A DNA stretch of 44,083 nt from a virus, in the IMG/VR virus record IMGVR_UViG_3300025286_001980, positions 1 through 44,083 of that record; one strand, given 5' to 3'. The position numbers and the translations under genes were made by a program. The notes under the pieces were generated by a model. It was not told where the DNA came from. It saw nothing but the letters and a program-made list of their open reading frames with translations, and searched no databases. This document shows, in pieces, positions 22,683 to 29,585 of the stretch; the stretch's first letter is position 1; every line of letters starts with the position of its first letter.

Positions 22683-23098
22683 TTAAATATAAAAAACTAC
22701 ACCCGTATGCAAAGGCTCCGTGGAAGGGCAATGCTACCGACGCTGGATGGGACTTGCATGCTTCCGAAACTATTGAGATTCCAGCCGGTGCATCCGTAAC
22801 GATTAAGACTGATATTTCTTTTGAAATGCCAGACGATTGTGTGGGCTTGATTTGGCCTCGATCAGGACTAGCAGTTACAAGAGGGGTAGATGTATTTGCT
22901 GGAGTCGTTGATTCTGGATATCGTGGAGAGGTTAAAGTCTGCCTATACAACTCAGGCAGGAACGTAGTTGGTATTAACAAGGGTGATCGTATAGCTCAAA
23001 TCTTGTTTCATAACCTGCCGCTTGTTGCTATGGAAGAAGCTGATGCCTTGTCTCGCACAGACCGTGGAGACGGCGGGTTCGGAAGTAGCGGTCGCTAA
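22676..23098 (+). CDS. dut: Deoxyuridine triphosphatase (dUTPase)
   Basis: The 140-residue protein contains all five trimeric dUTPase motifs: DAGWDL, WPRSGLA, GVVDSGYRGEVKV, GDRIAQILF and RGDGGFGSSG. It hydrolyses dUTP to dUMP and pyrophosphate, giving substrate to ThyX and keeping uracil out of DNA. ATG 22676 lies behind TTGGAGG and is taken over an upstream in-frame start at 22634, which would add an unrelated Ser/Thr-rich stretch. It overlaps the glycosyltransferase end by 7 bp and abuts guaC. Confidence 0.96.
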   Translation: MLIKYKKLHPYAKAPWKGNATDAGWDLHASETIEIPAGASVTIKTDISFEMPDDCVGLIWPRSGLAVTRGVDVFAGVVDSGYRGEVKVCLYNSGRNVVGINKGDRIAQILFHNLPLVAMEEADALSRTDRGDGGFGSSGR

Positions 23099-24187
23099 AT
23101 GAATATACAGTCGGATACCAAGCTGGATTTTGACGATGTGCTATTAGCTCCACAGCGAAGCACCTTGACCAGCCGTAAAGAAGTAGACCTGGAAAGAACA
23201 TTCAAGTTCTACCATAGCACACAAACATGGACAGGGATACCCGTCATGTGTGCGAATATGTCTTTCGCTTCTTTCGATTTAGCTAGAGCTTTGGCGAAAC
23301 ATCGAATGATTACCTGTCTACCAAAGTATCTTTCGGAAGAAGATTTAATAGAGTTTTTTCAAAGCGACGATCCGATTTTAGGGCTGTATCCTTATGCTTG
23401 GGTGTCTGTAGGCTTTAAGCGTGAAGAGCAAGCCAAGCTTTTAAATATATCAAAGAATGTACGAGGCCATATTAATATTTGTATTGATGTTCCCAACGGA
23501 CAAATGGACTGCTTTGTAAAATACTGTGCGGAGATCAGAAGTCTATTTCCTAATAGTATCATCATGGCTGGAAATGTAACTGACCCCTCTTCAACTAGAG
23601 AGCTAATTATACATGGCGGGATAGATATAGTCAAGGTGGGTATTGGCCCTGGCTCTGCTTGTACAACAAGGTTTTTAACTGGTTGTGGAGTGCCTCAGTT
23701 CAGTGCGTGTATTGATAACGCATACGCTGCTCATGGTTTGAAGCGAAAAGATAAACACTTAGGCTTAATTTGTGCGGACGGTGGCTGTAGGTATGTGGGA
23801 GACATTAGCAAAGCGTTTGGTGCTGGCTCTGACTTCTGTATGCTAGGGGGCATGTTTGCGGGAACAGATGAGTGCGTAGGAGACTGGATAACCGAAAGTG
23901 ATGGGGGGGCTAAGGAGAGCTTTATATACTACGGTATGTCTACTCATCACTCACAAGAAGTAAACGGAGAAGGTAAAAAAGAATACAGGGCGTCAGAGGG
24001 AACTAAGATCAAGGTTCCCTATAAAGGGTCAACTGATACTGTAGTCCAAGAGATACTAGGAGGGCTGCGTTCCGCTTGCTCTTATATCGGGGCCACTTCT
24101 ACTAAAGATATGTCCAAGTGTGCTTCTTTTGTAAAAGTCTCCAGGGTGCATAGCAACCAAAATTCCAGCGTAGTGTTTGGCGTATAA
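23099..24187 (+). CDS. guaC: GMP reductase
   Basis: The 362-residue protein follows the IMPDH/GMP-reductase barrel: DDVLLAPQRSTLTSR at the start, GIPVMCANM, IGPGSACTTRF with the catalytic Cys188, CADGGCRYVGDISKAFGAG and FCMLGGMFAG. The ending (YYGMSTHHSQ, YRASEGTK, GGLRSACSYIGA) is that of GuaC rather than IMPDH, and no CBS domains are present. GMP reductase converts GMP to IMP with NADPH and ammonia release. In a phage this would shift the purine pool towards adenine. The gene abuts dut and its stop overlaps a GTATAATAG box. Confidence 0.9.
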   Translation: MNIQSDTKLDFDDVLLAPQRSTLTSRKEVDLERTFKFYHSTQTWTGIPVMCANMSFASFDLARALAKHRMITCLPKYLSEEDLIEFFQSDDPILGLYPYAWVSVGFKREEQAKLLNISKNVRGHINICIDVPNGQMDCFVKYCAEIRSLFPNSIIMAGNVTDPSSTRELIIHGGIDIVKVGIGPGSACTTRFLTGCGVPQFSACIDNAYAAHGLKRKDKHLGLICADGGCRYVGDISKAFGAGSDFCMLGGMFAGTDECVGDWITESDGGAKESFIYYGMSTHHSQEVNGEGKKEYRASEGTKIKVPYKGSTDTVVQEILGGLRSACSYIGATSTKDMSKCASFVKVSRVHSNQNSSVVFGV

Positions 24188-24190
24188 TAG
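24182..24190 (+). promoter_or_regulatory. Promoter-like GTATAATAG box
   Basis: GGCGTATAATAG overlaps the guaC stop codon and lies about 60 bases before the start of the lysine-dehydrogenase-like gene. The following gap contains AGGGCTTCTAGAAAGCACCTGA, a small imperfect hairpin (GCTTCTAGAAAGC). A new transcript may begin here. Confidence 0.3.
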
Positions 24191-24246
24191 TAGTAGTCAG
24201 GGCTTCTAGAAAGCACCTGAGCTTTAAACTAAAACGGAGTATTAAA

Positions 24247-25404
24247 ATGAAAATTGCTTTATTCGGTACGGGTCAGATGGGAACTACCATCTCTCATTTT
24301 GTAAAGAGAGTGCGGCCAGAGTGTACTATTACGGCTTACGACCAATTGTCCGAATGTCCTGCTGGCATGAAGGTTGATAATTATGAAACTTTAAATGTTC
24401 AGGTGGGAAGTTGCGGCAAAAATCCTCTAGAGGGTAAGAAATTTGACTTAGCTTTTTCAGCACTGCCATACTTCTGCAACCTTGCCGTAGCCAACCTGTG
24501 CCTTACGGCCAATGTCCCATACTTTGATCTGGGTGGATCAGTGCCGGTGAGCGACAACATCAACTACGCATGTAAACATTCTAGAAAAAAGAAAGCGTCT
24601 TTGCTAGGCCGACCCTGGCCCGAATACATACCCTTATTTGGATCATGCCCCTTGCCGCCAGGAACAGTAGCGATACGCCCCACGCTTCATGGTTCAGTAT
24701 TTACAGACTTGGGACTAGCACCTGGATGGGCTAACATCCTAGCAGAAGAAGCATATCGTAATCTGATGGATGCTGGGGAGCTTCCAGAACATATTAATAT
24801 GTATTGTGGTGGTCTGCCAGCAGAGCCATACGCAGGACATATAGACCCGTTTGGATATGCCGTAACATGGTCTAAGGAGGGACTGTATAATGAATATGTT
24901 GACAAGTGTCTAGTGCTAGAGGGCGGCGAGACAGTCTCTTACGACGGCATGGAAGGACTAGAAGTACTCAGGACGGTTGAACTGGGTGTGCTGGAGGCAT
25001 TCTTTACTAGTGGAGGGGCTTCACACACCATTGATTTAATGGCAGATCGTGGCGTGGAGAATTGCTCTTATAAAACGCTCCGCTATCCAGGCCACTGCAA
25101 CCTTATTCGGTACTTTATTAGAGAGAGGGGCTACGACGCGAATGGGCTAGTTAATTTGTTTACTGACCATGCAGAGGGCGACGTTATTATCTTGCAGGTT
25201 AGAGCCAAAAGTCGCAACTTGGAATATTGCAAGTCCCATCTGATTAGAAGTGACGAACAATTTAGTGCTATGCAAAAGGCTACGGCGGCAGGATTCGTAG
25301 CAGGAGCATTGTCCTCGCCCCAGGCAAACAGACCTTTAACATATGCAGATATTGATATCAAAAAGTTCAACGGACTAATTAGCGAATTAGGAGTACTTCA
25401 ATGA
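24247..25404 (+). CDS. Saccharopine/lysine-6-dehydrogenase family oxidoreductase
   Basis: The 385-residue protein begins with an NAD-binding fold (IALFGTGQMG) and continues with FSALPYFCN, VPYFDLGGS, LGLAPGWANILAEE, CGGLP and PLTYADIDI, the pattern of lysine 6-dehydrogenase and saccharopine reductase-like proteins. A roughly 40-residue insert (around residues 105-145, basic then Pro-rich) interrupts the usual passage from DLGG to LAPG. Lysine 6-dehydrogenase turns lysine into the cyclic form of 2-aminoadipate semialdehyde. The ALDH at 18332 could act next. The assignment of substrate is inferred. CGGAG precedes the ATG; the end overlaps the next gene. Confidence 0.8.
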   Translation: MKIALFGTGQMGTTISHFVKRVRPECTITAYDQLSECPAGMKVDNYETLNVQVGSCGKNPLEGKKFDLAFSALPYFCNLAVANLCLTANVPYFDLGGSVPVSDNINYACKHSRKKKASLLGRPWPEYIPLFGSCPLPPGTVAIRPTLHGSVFTDLGLAPGWANILAEEAYRNLMDAGELPEHINMYCGGLPAEPYAGHIDPFGYAVTWSKEGLYNEYVDKCLVLEGGETVSYDGMEGLEVLRTVELGVLEAFFTSGGASHTIDLMADRGVENCSYKTLRYPGHCNLIRYFIRERGYDANGLVNLFTDHAEGDVIILQVRAKSRNLEYCKSHLIRSDEQFSAMQKATAAGFVAGALSSPQANRPLTYADIDIKKFNGLISELGVLQ

Positions 25405-25733
25405 GATTCTTAATAGCACTGGCATTGACAGCCACCTTACTATGTTCTGATGTTGCCTCCTACGATATTCCTGGTGATTCTGGAGTCTTAGCTATACGCT
25501 ATGCTAAGAACAAGTCTAAGGTAGTAGTGGAGAGTGTGTCGGGAAAGGTTGTGTTTGAGACTATTGCTGATGATAGTGGCTGGATTACCTGGGAATATGG
25601 CGGCTGGTATCCTTTAAAGGTTAACATTATAATTACTCATCCTGATTATCATATGCACGAAATCAGTAATTTTAGCGTATATGCTGGCGAATATCATATG
25701 TATATATTTCAACATCAGAAAGAATGGAAATAA
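25401..25733 (+). CDS. Exported hypothetical protein
   Basis: The 110-residue protein has a signal peptide (MRFLIALALTATLLCSDVAS) followed by a beta-rich mature part with many Val, Tyr and His residues (VVVESVSGKVVFETI, HPDYHMHEISNFSVY). It may be a small Ig-like or beta-sandwich periplasmic protein. No family recognised. Its start overlaps the dehydrogenase stop (ATGA). Confidence 0.6.
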   Translation: MRFLIALALTATLLCSDVASYDIPGDSGVLAIRYAKNKSKVVVESVSGKVVFETIADDSGWITWEYGGWYPLKVNIIITHPDYHMHEISNFSVYAGEYHMYIFQHQKEWK

Positions 25734-25735
25734 TA

Positions 25736-26134
25736 ATGGGGCTAAGAAACTTTTTCTCTAACTTATTTAAAAAAAGAGTTAAAGAACCAGAACCAGAACT
25801 AAGTTTAGAGCCAGACAATGTCGGTGGGAAGATAGTCATTGAATACTGTCTGGAGACAGAGCAGTTTTTTGTCTCTGCCGACTTTATGGATACTACTACA
25901 CATTCTGCTGAACTAATGTCGCAGCTTCTTGTGCAACTTGAACTAGGCATGCTTACCAACTATGTATATAGTGCTATAGGTGCTTGGGCTGAAGATGATG
26001 ATGTGAAGCTTGCCTTTAATGAGAGTGTATTTCTAAGATTAGAGCTTCTCTTGGGCGTTATGGAGAACGCAAAAAAGCAGCTAGCTGTTGATCCCGCTAA
26101 TGTCTTTAGCGTAAAAAGTGCCCGCGAACAATAA
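25736..26134 (+). CDS. Hypothetical acidic protein
   Basis: A 132-residue protein that starts with a basic amphipathic stretch (MGLRNFFSNLFKKRVKEP) and is otherwise acidic and helical (AELMSQLLVQLELGML, WAEDDDVKLAF). The N-terminus could lie on a membrane surface. A start 4 codons upstream (25724) is possible. Not recognised. It is the last gene before the regulatory gap at 26135. Confidence 0.55.
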   Translation: MGLRNFFSNLFKKRVKEPEPELSLEPDNVGGKIVIEYCLETEQFFVSADFMDTTTHSAELMSQLLVQLELGMLTNYVYSAIGAWAEDDDVKLAFNESVFLRLELLLGVMENAKKQLAVDPANVFSVKSAREQ

Positions 26135-26141
26135 AAGCGGC

Positions 26142-26261
26142 GACCACTTTTAAAGTTTTTGAATTAGTTTCTCTTTAATTCAAGAGCAGTTATAGTGTAT
26201 ACTATAGTGGACTGTTTTTATAACAAAGGAGGAAATTTCCTGGCAATTTCTATGGTATAAT
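26142..26261 (+). promoter_or_regulatory. Regulatory gap with symmetric elements and two promoter-like boxes
   Basis: The 174-base gap holds GACCACTTTTAAAG (26142), an inverted repeat TTGAATTA/TAATTCAA (26159-26183, 9-base spacer), a TATACT box within TATAGTGTATACTATA (26191-26206), a perfect 12-bp palindrome AGGAAATTTCCT (26230-26241), and TATAAT with upstream TGG (26256-26261). It lies before the operon with the ClpP-like and DeoC-like genes. This density of symmetry suggests protein binding sites. The AAGGAGG inside the palindrome does not lead to an open frame. GACCACTTTTAA recurs at 37111 before another small operon. Confidence 0.5.
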
Positions 26262-26308
26262 CTAGTAGTAGCAAAGGTTATGCTCAAAACTTAATCAAAG
26301 GCAGAAAT

Positions 26309-26785
26309 ATGAGCGAACACGACGAGCTTATAATCAATGGTCAAGTATATCCTTATCCTTCGGGCCATAACATATATTGGGAGCCTTGGATTGACGCATA
26401 CAATAATGATGGAATTGAAGATCAAAAACAAATTATTCAAGAGGCTCATGACGACGAAGAGAATCTATTAAACGAAGATTTAGACCTAGAGAATATAGAC
26501 AACATTCCTTTCTTCCAAACCCAGATCAAAACTATTTTAACTCCATTCGGAGTTTTACCCTTAACTGAAGAATCGTTAGCTAGTAACCACTTTAAATTTT
26601 GGGTGGGCCATGCCAACTTTAAGTTGTGGGATTCTTATTACCAGCTTATTGGTGATATCCTGGGTGTTGAGTCGGTTGATATACTAACTCCTTTGCGGTT
26701 CCGCATAGCAGTTGGAAAAATGTTTAAAGATACAGATGTACTGGATCAGGTAAGACTAACTCTAATTAAGGCGGCTGGCGAATGA
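26309..26785 (+). CDS. Hypothetical protein
   Basis: A 158-residue acidic protein starting MSEHDELIINGQVYPYPSGHN. It has a very acidic stretch around residues 45-65 and a folded-looking C-terminal half (FKFWVGHANFKLWDSYYQ). I do not recognise it. It is the first gene after the regulatory gap and its stop overlaps the ClpP-like gene, so it may be a partner of that protease. Confidence 0.55.
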   Translation: MSEHDELIINGQVYPYPSGHNIYWEPWIDAYNNDGIEDQKQIIQEAHDDEENLLNEDLDLENIDNIPFFQTQIKTILTPFGVLPLTEESLASNHFKFWVGHANFKLWDSYYQLIGDILGVESVDILTPLRFRIAVGKMFKDTDVLDQVRLTLIKAAGE

Positions 26786-27468
26786 GCTTGTCAAATAGAA
26801 ATAGAGTATCGAAGGGTTATATCGTCAATGAAATGCACGAGTTTAATATCCTTCTAGAGTCTCGTGAAATATTCATACATGGATATATTGACAACACCGA
26901 CGATGATCCTGGTGTTGAATATCGCATGTCTAATAACTTCATAAAAAATATATCTCTATTAACACAACTAAATAGCACAGACCCAATCATTATACATCAA
27001 CACTCTGTAGGAGGACTATGGAGTGAGGGTATGATGATATACGATGCGATACAAACTTGTACGGCTCCTGTGGTTATGATTTTGCACGGCTCTGCAATTT
27101 CTATGGGAAGTATTATTCCTCACGCAGCAGATTTAAGGGTGTGTATGCCCAACTGTTGGTGGATGGTACACGACGGCTATACGGAGATATCTGGATGTAC
27201 TATGAAACAGGCTAGATCATGGAACGAGTGGGAGCAAAGCCTAAGTAAGCAGATGTTTGAAATTTATACGTCTGTCTGCTTAGAACACGGAAAGTTCTTT
27301 AAAGGTAAAAGCGAAGCTCAAGTAAGAAGCTATCTGAAAAGACAGCTTGACAAAAAGGAGGACTGGTGGTTTACCGCCGAGGAATCAGTCAATCTAGGAT
27401 TTGCCGACGCGATTTGGGGAGCAGAAGGCTACGAGTCCTTAGATAAAATACGATCTCATGTACTTTGA
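26782..27468 (+). CDS. ClpP-like serine protease
   Basis: The 228-residue protein has the ClpP/crotonase fold landmarks: IIIHQHSVGGLWSEGMMIYDAI, VVMILHGSAISMGSII with nucleophile Ser107, and WWMVHDGYTE with His130. The usual GxxASMG is GSAISMGS, and the His motif MIHQP is MVHDG. Ser and His are kept, so activity is possible. It is somewhat longer than host ClpP (about 200) with an extra N-terminal extension. In phages ClpP-type proteins often act as head-maturation proteases; it may also be a host-like proteolytic subunit. No scaffold or portal gene is seen beside it. The start overlaps the preceding stop. Confidence 0.85.
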   Translation: MSLSNRNRVSKGYIVNEMHEFNILLESREIFIHGYIDNTDDDPGVEYRMSNNFIKNISLLTQLNSTDPIIIHQHSVGGLWSEGMMIYDAIQTCTAPVVMILHGSAISMGSIIPHAADLRVCMPNCWWMVHDGYTEISGCTMKQARSWNEWEQSLSKQMFEIYTSVCLEHGKFFKGKSEAQVRSYLKRQLDKKEDWWFTAEESVNLGFADAIWGAEGYESLDKIRSHVL

Positions 27469-28081
27469 ATATTGCAATTATAATAAAGATATCGAAGATT
27501 ACGACCAAGAGCTAAAAAATATTTTCACTGCAATTGACCAAGGCATAACTGGATTAGCATTGCCTATCCATATGGTGCGAGAGGTGAAAGAATTTATGCC
27601 GAAAGGCACGGTCTTGGCTACGTCAATCGACTACCCTTGCGGATATAGTTCCACTAAGGTACGAAGCCACATGGTTCTTAACGCCGTGAAATGCGGAGTT
27701 AATGCTATAGACTATGTGCCTAATCAATATTTCCTCAGAAATAAGTGGACCGAGCTAGTATCAGAGATCAAGGGCCATTTAGAGATATGTAGAGAGTATG
27801 ATGCCACCCTCAGAGTCTTTATAGATGGCACAAAAGCCGACGACATCGTTAGCCTGGGGCTAAGGATGGCAGACCTAGAGATCGAACAGGCGTTTGTCTC
27901 CATCGGCTATCACCATCAAGACTTCTTTGATACTTTACTGGATGCCAAGGTTCTAGAAGAAGATACCCCCCTATCTATCATCTTTAATGGCTATATGTGG
28001 CGACCAGATCAGGTGGAAATTGTCAAGAAAAGTGGCCTATTTGGGGCCAGAATATACAACTTAAAGCTTTGGTGTAGTTAA
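27458..28081 (+). CDS. DeoC-like (deoxyribose-phosphate aldolase fold) protein, Schiff-base Lys apparently missing
   Basis: The 207-residue protein resembles a TIM-barrel aldolase of the DeoC type: LATSIDYPCGYSSTKV, VNAIDYVPNQYF (matching the EIDxVxN block and its catalytic Asp), then a strand LRVFIDGT. In DeoC the next block is VKTSTGF with the Schiff-base Lys; here the corresponding stretch is AFVSIGYHH, with no Lys. I infer that it is either a divergent aldolase or a non-aldolase barrel. It overlaps the protease gene by 11 bp and ends the operon. Family assignment is moderate. Confidence 0.6.
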   Translation: MYFEYCNYNKDIEDYDQELKNIFTAIDQGITGLALPIHMVREVKEFMPKGTVLATSIDYPCGYSSTKVRSHMVLNAVKCGVNAIDYVPNQYFLRNKWTELVSEIKGHLEICREYDATLRVFIDGTKADDIVSLGLRMADLEIEQAFVSIGYHHQDFFDTLLDAKVLEEDTPLSIIFNGYMWRPDQVEIVKKSGLFGARIYNLKLWCS

Positions 28082-28128
28082 TCATACAGGATTAGGATAG
28101 TTGGTGTTGGAAAGAAAGGATACTATTG

Positions 28129-28153
28129 CAACATATATGTTGGAGTATATACT
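28129..28153 (+). promoter_or_regulatory. Two adjacent palindromes before the 28154 gene
   Basis: CAACATATATGTTG (28129-28142) is a perfect 14-bp palindrome and AGTATATACT (28144-28153) a perfect 10-bp palindrome that touches the ATG. The second includes TATACT, related to the promoter-like boxes elsewhere, and GGAG (28142-28145) gives the ribosome site. In DNA they could be operator sites; in RNA the first could form a hairpin beside the ribosome site. Confidence 0.45.
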
Positions 28154-28750
28154 ATGGGTTTTTGGGATGTAACAGGTGGAGTTGACCGTGGAATCATTAA
28201 TGGCGTTCCGAGTGGAATGGACAATGATCACGGAAGTATTCGAGCCGTAGGTAGTAACATTGATGAAACCACCAAGTGGAGCAATGTTGCTCTAGGTGAA
28301 GGTAATCGTGTTGTGACCGTACCTTCTGGTACTGCGTGGGTTCATGGCCCGTTTGGTGCTGGTGCGTACAATGGTGGCGATCATGTCATTCGTCGAGCCA
28401 CGACCGATATTGCTGGCGTAAGCAACAATATCATGCTCTTTGGTGCGTCGAATTCGGCTGAGCGTAGCACGGTTCACCAAGTGGCAGCACAGCGTTCCCT
28501 CCAGTACAAGGCCGCGATCCGCACGAATAAGTGGAATTCGGTATCTGGTGCATGGGAAGCTGGTTTCCCCGAAGTAGTTCAAAGTGGTTACTGGAGTCAA
28601 GAAGTGGATCAGGACGTATCCACAGTTCTTATCGCCAGTGGCGTTGACCAAGAAGCAACTGTTAGCGGTGGTCGCCCAGGCGAATTCACCTACCGTGACG
28701 GTAGCCCGAATCCGGTCAATGCGGATTACCCGCAGAACACCACGTTCTAA
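28154..28750 (+). CDS. Probable abundant virion or structural protein of unknown family
   Basis: A 198-residue protein that I do not recognise. It is rich in Gly, Ala, Val, Ser and Thr with few Lys and no Cys (for example VPSGTAWVHGPFGAGAYNGG, then VSGGRPGEFTYRDGSPNP), a composition common in capsid decoration and tail proteins. Third positions are richer in G and C than in the neighbours, as in highly expressed genes. It has its own leader, ribosome site and strong terminator, so it is a single-gene unit. These points suggest a protein made in large amounts late in infection; they do not prove it. Confidence 0.6.
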   Translation: MGFWDVTGGVDRGIINGVPSGMDNDHGSIRAVGSNIDETTKWSNVALGEGNRVVTVPSGTAWVHGPFGAGAYNGGDHVIRRATTDIAGVSNNIMLFGASNSAERSTVHQVAAQRSLQYKAAIRTNKWNSVSGAWEAGFPEVVQSGYWSQEVDQDVSTVLIASGVDQEATVSGGRPGEFTYRDGSPNPVNADYPQNTTF

Positions 28751-28777
28751 GATTATTTTTACGATAGTCTTGTTAAA

Positions 28778-28821
28778 GGCAGAGTACAATTCTTTCGAGT
28801 TTTGTACTTTGTCTTTTTTTA
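28778..28821 (+). terminator. Strong rho-independent terminator
   Basis: GGCAGAGTACAA (28778-28789) pairs over 12 positions (some G-T) with TTGTACTTTGTC (28802-28813), leaving a 12-base loop, and eight T residues follow. It closes the unit of the probable virion protein. Confidence 0.9.
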
Positions 28822-28835
28822 TAGGGAGATTTAAG

Positions 28836-29036
28836 TTGAAAGAAGATAAACCACAGGCATTTCATCCCACCGTGGACGAAGATGTAGCCTTTCTCTATGC
28901 GAGTGCCAAATGTAAGCACTGCTATGGCCGAGGCGTAATTAAAACGTTGATTCCAGGTACTATCTTAGACGAGGGAGAGGTTACGGCCATTGACTATTGT
29001 AGATGCGTGGGGAAAAATAAAAGGAAATATGGATAA
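28836..29036 (+). CDS. Small zinc-knuckle protein
   Basis: A 66-residue protein read from TTG 28836, behind AGGGAG. It contains CKHCYGRG and, 25 residues later, YCRC; the CxxCxGxG part is the half-site seen in DnaJ-type zinc fingers. The two CxC/CxxC pairs could bind one zinc. The longer frame reading back into 28584 overlaps the virion gene and the terminator and is rejected. It overlaps the deaminase start by 8 bp. Confidence 0.6.
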   Translation: MKEDKPQAFHPTVDEDVAFLYASAKCKHCYGRGVIKTLIPGTILDEGEVTAIDYCRCVGKNKRKYG

Positions 29037-29529
29037 AGTAATGGACTGGGATCAGTTTTACATCGGCATGTGTGCGTATGTGTCTCAAAAATCAAAAGAC
29101 CGTACCACTAAGGTTGGGGCGATCATTGTAGGAGATTGTCACGAGGTTTGAGATTGTCACGAGGTTTTATCTATTGGCTTCAATGGATTTCCTCGTGGTG
29201 TTCCCGATGACCATGAGCCGTATCACGAACGGCCCGCCAAATACGCTGTTACGGAGTGCGGAGAACGTAACGCAATATATAATGCGGCACGTAACGGTAT
29301 CCGTGTTGAGGGTTCTACTTTATACCTTCCCTTTGAGCCCCTACCCTGTTCCAATTGTACCAGAGGTATAATTCAGTCGGGTATCAGGCGTATAGTGGGT
29401 ACGACTGCCAAGTTTGCAGGTAAGGGAAAGCATTGGAAAGACGATTTGTTTTTATCTGAACAAATGCTAGACCATGCAAAGATTGAAAGAGTGGCTATTG
29501 ATCTCGACCGCATGGAAGGAATTTTGTAA
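29029..29529 (+). pseudogene. dCMP/cytidine deaminase broken by an in-frame stop from an 18-bp duplication
   Basis: From ATG 29029 the frame reads MDWDQFYIGMCAYVSQKSKD then RTTKVGAIIVGDCHEV and hits TGA at 29149-29151. The same frame continues after the stop with SIGFNGFPRGVPDD, TECGERNAIYNAARNGI and PLPCSNCTRGIIQSGI, the deaminase core with PCxxC zinc ligands. The stop sits exactly at the junction of two copies of an 18-bp sequence; removing one copy restores an uninterrupted protein of about 160 residues. The zinc-binding HAE of dCMP deaminases is CGE here, as in cytidine deaminases that use Cys. The enzyme makes dUMP from dCMP (or a related step) for ThyX. If the duplication is real the gene is dead unless reinitiated; if it is an assembly error the gene is intact. 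Confidence 0.85.
29132..29167 (+). repeat. Perfect 18-bp tandem duplication
   Basis: GAGATTGTCACGAGGTTT occurs twice back to back (29132-29149 and 29150-29167). The length is six codons so the frame is kept, but the junction creates TGA. A second perfect 18-bp tandem duplication occurs at 37040. Confidence 0.95.
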
Positions 29530-29572
29530 CATTTAGGAGAAAAATAAATTTTAAAAGGGCTGGTACAACTTT

Positions 29573-29578
29573 TATAAT
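29573..29578 (+). promoter_or_regulatory. TATAAT box ahead of the nrdJ leader
   Basis: CTTTTATAATAG provides a perfect TATAAT. TTTTAA about 18 bases upstream is a poor -35. Transcription from here would begin near 29586 and produce the structured region that ends at the terminator at 29838. Confidence 0.45.
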
Positions 29579-29585
29579 AGAGTAT

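Noticed and set aside
23099-24187. PurZ-type or 2-aminoadenine pathway enzyme
   Set aside because: The sequence is a GMP reductase barrel with catalytic Cys, not an adenylosuccinate synthetase relative.
28292-28789. Long minus-strand open frame (165 codons) opposite the virion-like gene
   Set aside because: It mirrors a well-supported + strand gene with ribosome site and terminator, has no protein-like pattern I recognise, and all other genes are on the + strand.
28584-28835. Upstream extension of the small zinc-knuckle gene
   Set aside because: The extension overlaps the virion-like gene and reads through a strong terminator; the TTG at 28836 behind AGGGAG is a better start.
29149-29151. 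TGA as a recoded codon in the deaminase
   Set aside because: TGA is the normal stop in many coupled genes of this window, and the stop arises exactly at a duplication junction, which is a simpler explanation.
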